Shown here: one piece after another, positions 61,142 to 64,000 of the stretch
Layout of the letters: each line of letters starts with the position of its first letter
How positions within the stretch are numbered: position 1 is the first letter of the stretch
Origin: Vibrio penaeicida
Lineage (GTDB): Bacteria; Pseudomonadota; Gammaproteobacteria; Enterobacterales; Vibrionaceae
Assembly: GCF_019977755.1 (NCBI RefSeq)
Contig: NZ_AP025145.1
Coordinates: 682,001-746,000 of the forward strand
Reading direction: 5' to 3'
Length of the DNA stretch: 64,000 nucleotides
Program-made: the position numbers and the translations under genes
Notes under the pieces: model-generated
Seen by the model: the letters and a program-made list of their open reading frames with translations, nothing else
Told to the model about the DNA's origin: nothing
The model's database searches: none

Positions 61142-61296
61142 TTGGGTGGGAGATTATTAAGATATCAGCAGCATAATGTCAAGCCTATTATCTAAGGGGA
61201 ATTCGACGCTCTTAGTAAGAAAATCAACGATATGTCAGTAAGTTATTCAAATACTCATTAATCTTCGTTGATATACAACTATTCTCATTGTTATTA

Positions 61297-61315
61297 GATG
61301 ATAATAATTATTATT
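61297..61315. promoter_or_regulatory. Fur box of the VibF-like NRPS
   Basis: GATGATAATAATTATTATT, 76 bp before ATG 61391, preceded by a partial match ATTCTCATTGTTATTA (61281-61296). The rest of 61038-61390 holds no gene. Confidence 0.75.
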
Positions 61316-61390
61316 AATATTTGAGTTAAGCCTGAATGTGGTGTATTTAAATACTCAACTTTGCCTTTGGGCACATTTTTAATGGATTAA

Positions 61391-64000
61391 ATGAGTGTGG
61401 AACTACAAATGAAAGAACTGACAACGATGCAAGCCGCTTATTTGGTTGGGAGAGAAGCGGGGCAATCTATGGGGGGGGTAGCTGCTCACATTTATGCTGA
61501 ATTTGATGGAAAAAATATTAACGAGGAGCGGTTAGCACTTGCGGTAACTCGGCTTTATGCTGAGCATCCTATGCTAAGAATGAAAATCACCCGTGAGGGG
61601 CAGCAAACCATTTCTCCTTTGTCCTCTATTCATAAGCTTGTTATTGATAGTATCGAACACTTAAACTCAGAAGACACCGAGTCATTTTTACTAAACAAAC
61701 GTGCCACTAAAACAGATCAAAAGCTCGATTTAGAGAACGGGCAATGCATAGAAATTAGCGCCACCTTTCATTCAAAAGGTCAATGCCGCCTTCATATCGA
61801 CGTGGATATGATTGCTGTTGATGCCCAGAGTTTTCGAATTTTAGTAGAAGAGTTAGCCAAATTTTACACAAATGAACAACCTGGAAACGACGTCCCGGAA
61901 GGGGTTCCTTTTTTTGAATATTTAGAGGAACAAGCCGCAGACAAATACCTAATCTCGAAAAGAAAAGAAGACAAAAAGTGGTGGCAAGATCGATTGGAAA
62001 GTGTCGCAGATGCGCCTGCATTTCCTTATGTTAGCGAGAGTATTGACCGTCAACATGGTCACAGTCAGCGATTTACTCATTTGTTCACACCTGACGAGAG
62101 AGCGTCTATTGAAACCCTAACTAAAGCGTATCACTTAACTCAGACTCAGCTCTTTTTGACGCTATTCTCACAAGCGATTGGGAGTTCTTGTAACGATCCG
62201 GATTTCCGATTGAATGTGCCCACTTTCCATCGAGGGTTTTATAAAGGTGATGTTGACGCCATCATTGGTGATTTTTCCAATTTGCTGATTTACAGCGCCA
62301 GTTTAAAAGCGCAAGAATCTACTCTTAACCATTGTCGTCGCACAGCCAATCAGCTTAATCAATTACTTAGCCATGAACACTATTCAGGTGTTGCGTTGAT
62401 GCGTGATCTCTCTCGTCATCATGGTACGGTGCAAGCTTCACCCGTTGTATTTACTTCGGGTCTGGATTTTGATGGAGACAACCTGTTCACTGATGCTGTC
62501 ACCGAGGCATTCGGTAAGATGAATTGGGTGATATCTCAAGGTGCTCAGGTAACTTTAGATGCTCAGATAGCCCCCGCATACGATGGAATATTCGTGAATT
62601 GGGATGTGCGGATGGATGTATTCCCTGAAGGTTTTGTTCAAACACTTTTCGATAAGTTTGTAGCTATCGTACGATCATTAGCAGCCAACCCTGAAAGCAT
62701 CCATCTCTCATTGGAACAGACGTTGGCAAATCTGGGATTTGATTGTCCTTCACTACCTCTGAAAAGCGCATCACCTAAACCATTGACTGAACTTCAAAAA
62801 TCTTACCTCTTAGGTCGTTCCACTCAGATTCCGATGGGTGGCACTGCAATGCATGAATTCAGGGAATACCGAGGTAAGATCGACTCAAGCGTTGTTGAAT
62901 CTCGTTTAGAAGCGCTAGTAAAAAAATACGACGCACTTCGCACGCATATCGATGAGCTTAAACTGTTGCAACACGTTTCTTCTAAGATTTTCCTTAACTT
63001 CCACTCACACGACTTTCGACACCTTTCCATCGAGCAATCCCTGGAAAAAGTCGATTCTATTCGTATGGCAAGTAATCATACGATGCACGATCTCTCAAAG
63101 TCGCCATGGTCGGTATCGGTTATCCAATTGCCAGAATCTGATTTAGCGTATCAAACGGTGGTATTTACCAGTTTTGATGCGTTAATCGTTGACGGAAGAA
63201 CACACTCTCTTATTCTTTCTGAGTTACTGAAAAAGAATAGCAATCAACTGCAAGAGCTCAGCACGAATCAAGCGCCTGTTTCAAACCAAAAAAGCGAAAA
63301 AGACGATGCTAAAAAACTTGCAGACGAAACATACTGGGAGAACAAACTGAATTCAGAGTGCGCGCCACCTTCACTTCCTTGGAAGCAACGCATAGAAAAC
63401 ATTAAAGCCTCACGCTATCAGCGAGAAAGTATCGTCATAGAGAAGTCGGTGGTGACTCAGTTGACAATGGCGAGCGCTGCTAACAGTTTGTTCTTAAATT
63501 CAGCTCTTTCAGCCTTAATCCTTGAAGGGATGTCTTATTGGACTACCGAACAAGAGATGAGGGTAGGTTTTCCTGTTGCTATCCCGCAAAATGATCGTCC
63601 ACTGGGAAATGACTCGACGTTTGTTATTCTGGAATACCGTAAAAATGTTGGTACCTTATTAGAGCGTGCTCGAAGCATGCAGAGTGATATGCTTGAGGCT
63701 CTCGACCATTTGGATTTCTCGGGTGTTGATATTAATCGACAACTCATGAGTTCCCGCTCGACCTCATTGGCGTTACCTGTAGTGGTCACCAATGGTTTGG
63801 CGTGGGATACCTTGTCTGAGGAAGACGATTTGGTGTTCTCCTCCGGTGTGACTCAAACACCTCAGGTTGCTCTCGATATTCGTCTAAATTTCGATGAAAG
63901 TAAGAATCTTGTTCTGAGTTTCGACTATGCCGTTGACGCCTTAGATAAGCAAGTTGTTGTTTCGATACTCGCGTCAATTGAACGCCACGTGCAATCGGTG
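61391..64000 (+). CDS. VibF-like NRPS, N-terminal part (two cyclization domains), continues beyond the window
   Basis: Open frame of 870 codons from ATG 61391 to the edge, no stop. Residues ~8-440 form a first and ~455-870 a second cyclization domain, the Cy1-Cy2 order of VibF, which makes methyl-oxazoline rings from carrier-bound aryl acids and threonine. The Cy motif DxxxxDxxS is exact in the first ('DMIAVDAQS', D139/D144/S147). In the second it reads 'DALIVDGRT' (D596/D601/T604), Ser to Thr. 'LTELQKSYLLGRS' opens the second domain. Downstream A, C and PCP domains are expected outside. The start lacks a strong ribosome-binding site; ATG 61409 is possible. Confidence 0.9.
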   Translation, partial: MSVELQMKELTTMQAAYLVGREAGQSMGGVAAHIYAEFDGKNINEERLALAVTRLYAEHPMLRMKITREGQQTISPLSSIHKLVIDSIEHLNSEDTESFLLNKRATKTDQKLDLENGQCIEISATFHSKGQCRLHIDVDMIAVDAQSFRILVEELAKFYTNEQPGNDVPEGVPFFEYLEEQAADKYLISKRKEDKKWWQDRLESVADAPAFPYVSESIDRQHGHSQRFTHLFTPDERASIETLTKAYHLTQTQLFLTLFSQAIGSSCNDPDFRLNVPTFHRGFYKGDVDAIIGDFSNLLIYSASLKAQESTLNHCRRTANQLNQLLSHEHYSGVALMRDLSRHHGTVQASPVVFTSGLDFDGDNLFTDAVTEAFGKMNWVISQGAQVTLDAQIAPAYDGIFVNWDVRMDVFPEGFVQTLFDKFVAIVRSLAANPESIHLSLEQTLANLGFDCPSLPLKSASPKPLTELQKSYLLGRSTQIPMGGTAMHEFREYRGKIDSSVVESRLEALVKKYDALRTHIDELKLLQHVSSKIFLNFHSHDFRHLSIEQSLEKVDSIRMASNHTMHDLSKSPWSVSVIQLPESDLAYQTVVFTSFDALIVDGRTHSLILSELLKKNSNQLQELSTNQAPVSNQKSEKDDAKKLADETYWENKLNSECAPPSLPWKQRIENIKASRYQRESIVIEKSVVTQLTMASAANSLFLNSALSALILEGMSYWTTEQEMRVGFPVAIPQNDRPLGNDSTFVILEYRKNVGTLLERARSMQSDMLEALDHLDFSGVDINRQLMSSRSTSLALPVVVTNGLAWDTLSEEDDLVFSSGVTQTPQVALDIRLNFDESKNLVLSFDYAVDALDKQVVVSILASIERHVQSV

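Overview
The window looks like a chromosomal accessory-rich region of a marine gammaproteobacterium, most likely a Vibrio or close relative. The grounds are: moderate GC, a catechol siderophore locus with a VibH-type free condensation protein and a VibF-type tandem-cyclization NRPS, a ViuB-type ferric siderophore reductase, a LipA/Lif pair, and several copies of short 'TATACCC...GGGTATA' palindromic repeats that I recognise as typical of Vibrio intergenic regions. No rRNA, tRNA, CRISPR array or integrase was seen.

Layout. (1) 1-5021: the 3' part of a large protein with a PD-(D/E)XK-like C-terminus, then membrane and secreted proteins of unknown function. (2) 5022-13361: a complete-looking urate-to-malate block: GntR regulator, malate synthase AceB, a TetR/RutR-type regulator, HIU hydrolase, allantoinase PuuE, OHCU decarboxylase, allantoicase, ureidoglycolate lyase and membrane urate hydroxylase PuuD. 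A 12-bp palindrome (ATTGTATACAAT or close variants) precedes aceB, uraH and puuE and is a good candidate operator. (3) 13490-21847: dCMP-deaminase-like protein, a TetR/old-yellow-enzyme pair with four tandem operator-like palindromes, a DUF6151-like protein, a TetR/MBL-fold hydrolase pair, small Cys-rich and membrane proteins, and the secreted lipase LipA with its foldase. (4) 22196-26222: ACR3 efflux pump, SigZ-like ECF sigma factor and an omega-type GST carrying a metallothionein-like Cys tail (one strand, one terminator); a 33-residue membrane peptide; and a hexameric tyrosine-coordinated heme protein divergent from an OhrR-type regulator. (5) 26229-33259: racemase, VOC, AraC, GNAT, M14 peptidase, ClpP-like periplasmic protein, HD-GYP protein and HAD phosphatase. 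(6) 33419-39416: a GntR-controlled carbohydrate ABC importer with an embedded NanE epimerase. (7) 39552-46826: pirin, EamA exporter, BluB, PAS histidine kinase, a periplasmic binding protein and a DUF3429 protein.

(8) 46835-64000: a Fur-box-studded siderophore locus. It holds two aryl-AMP ligases and two aryl carrier proteins. One ligase carries the Cys substitution expected of salicylate-activating enzymes and sits beside a PchB-type isochorismate-pyruvate lyase and a stand-alone carrier. The other carries the Ser expected for 2,3-dihydroxybenzoate (DHB) and sits beside EntC, EntA and EntB-ArCP homologues. The prediction is a mixed salicylate/DHB polyamine-oxazoline siderophore, like vulnibactin rather than vibriobactin. 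A Fur-box-linked DAHP synthase would feed chorismate. The VibF-like NRPS starts at 61391 and runs off the window.
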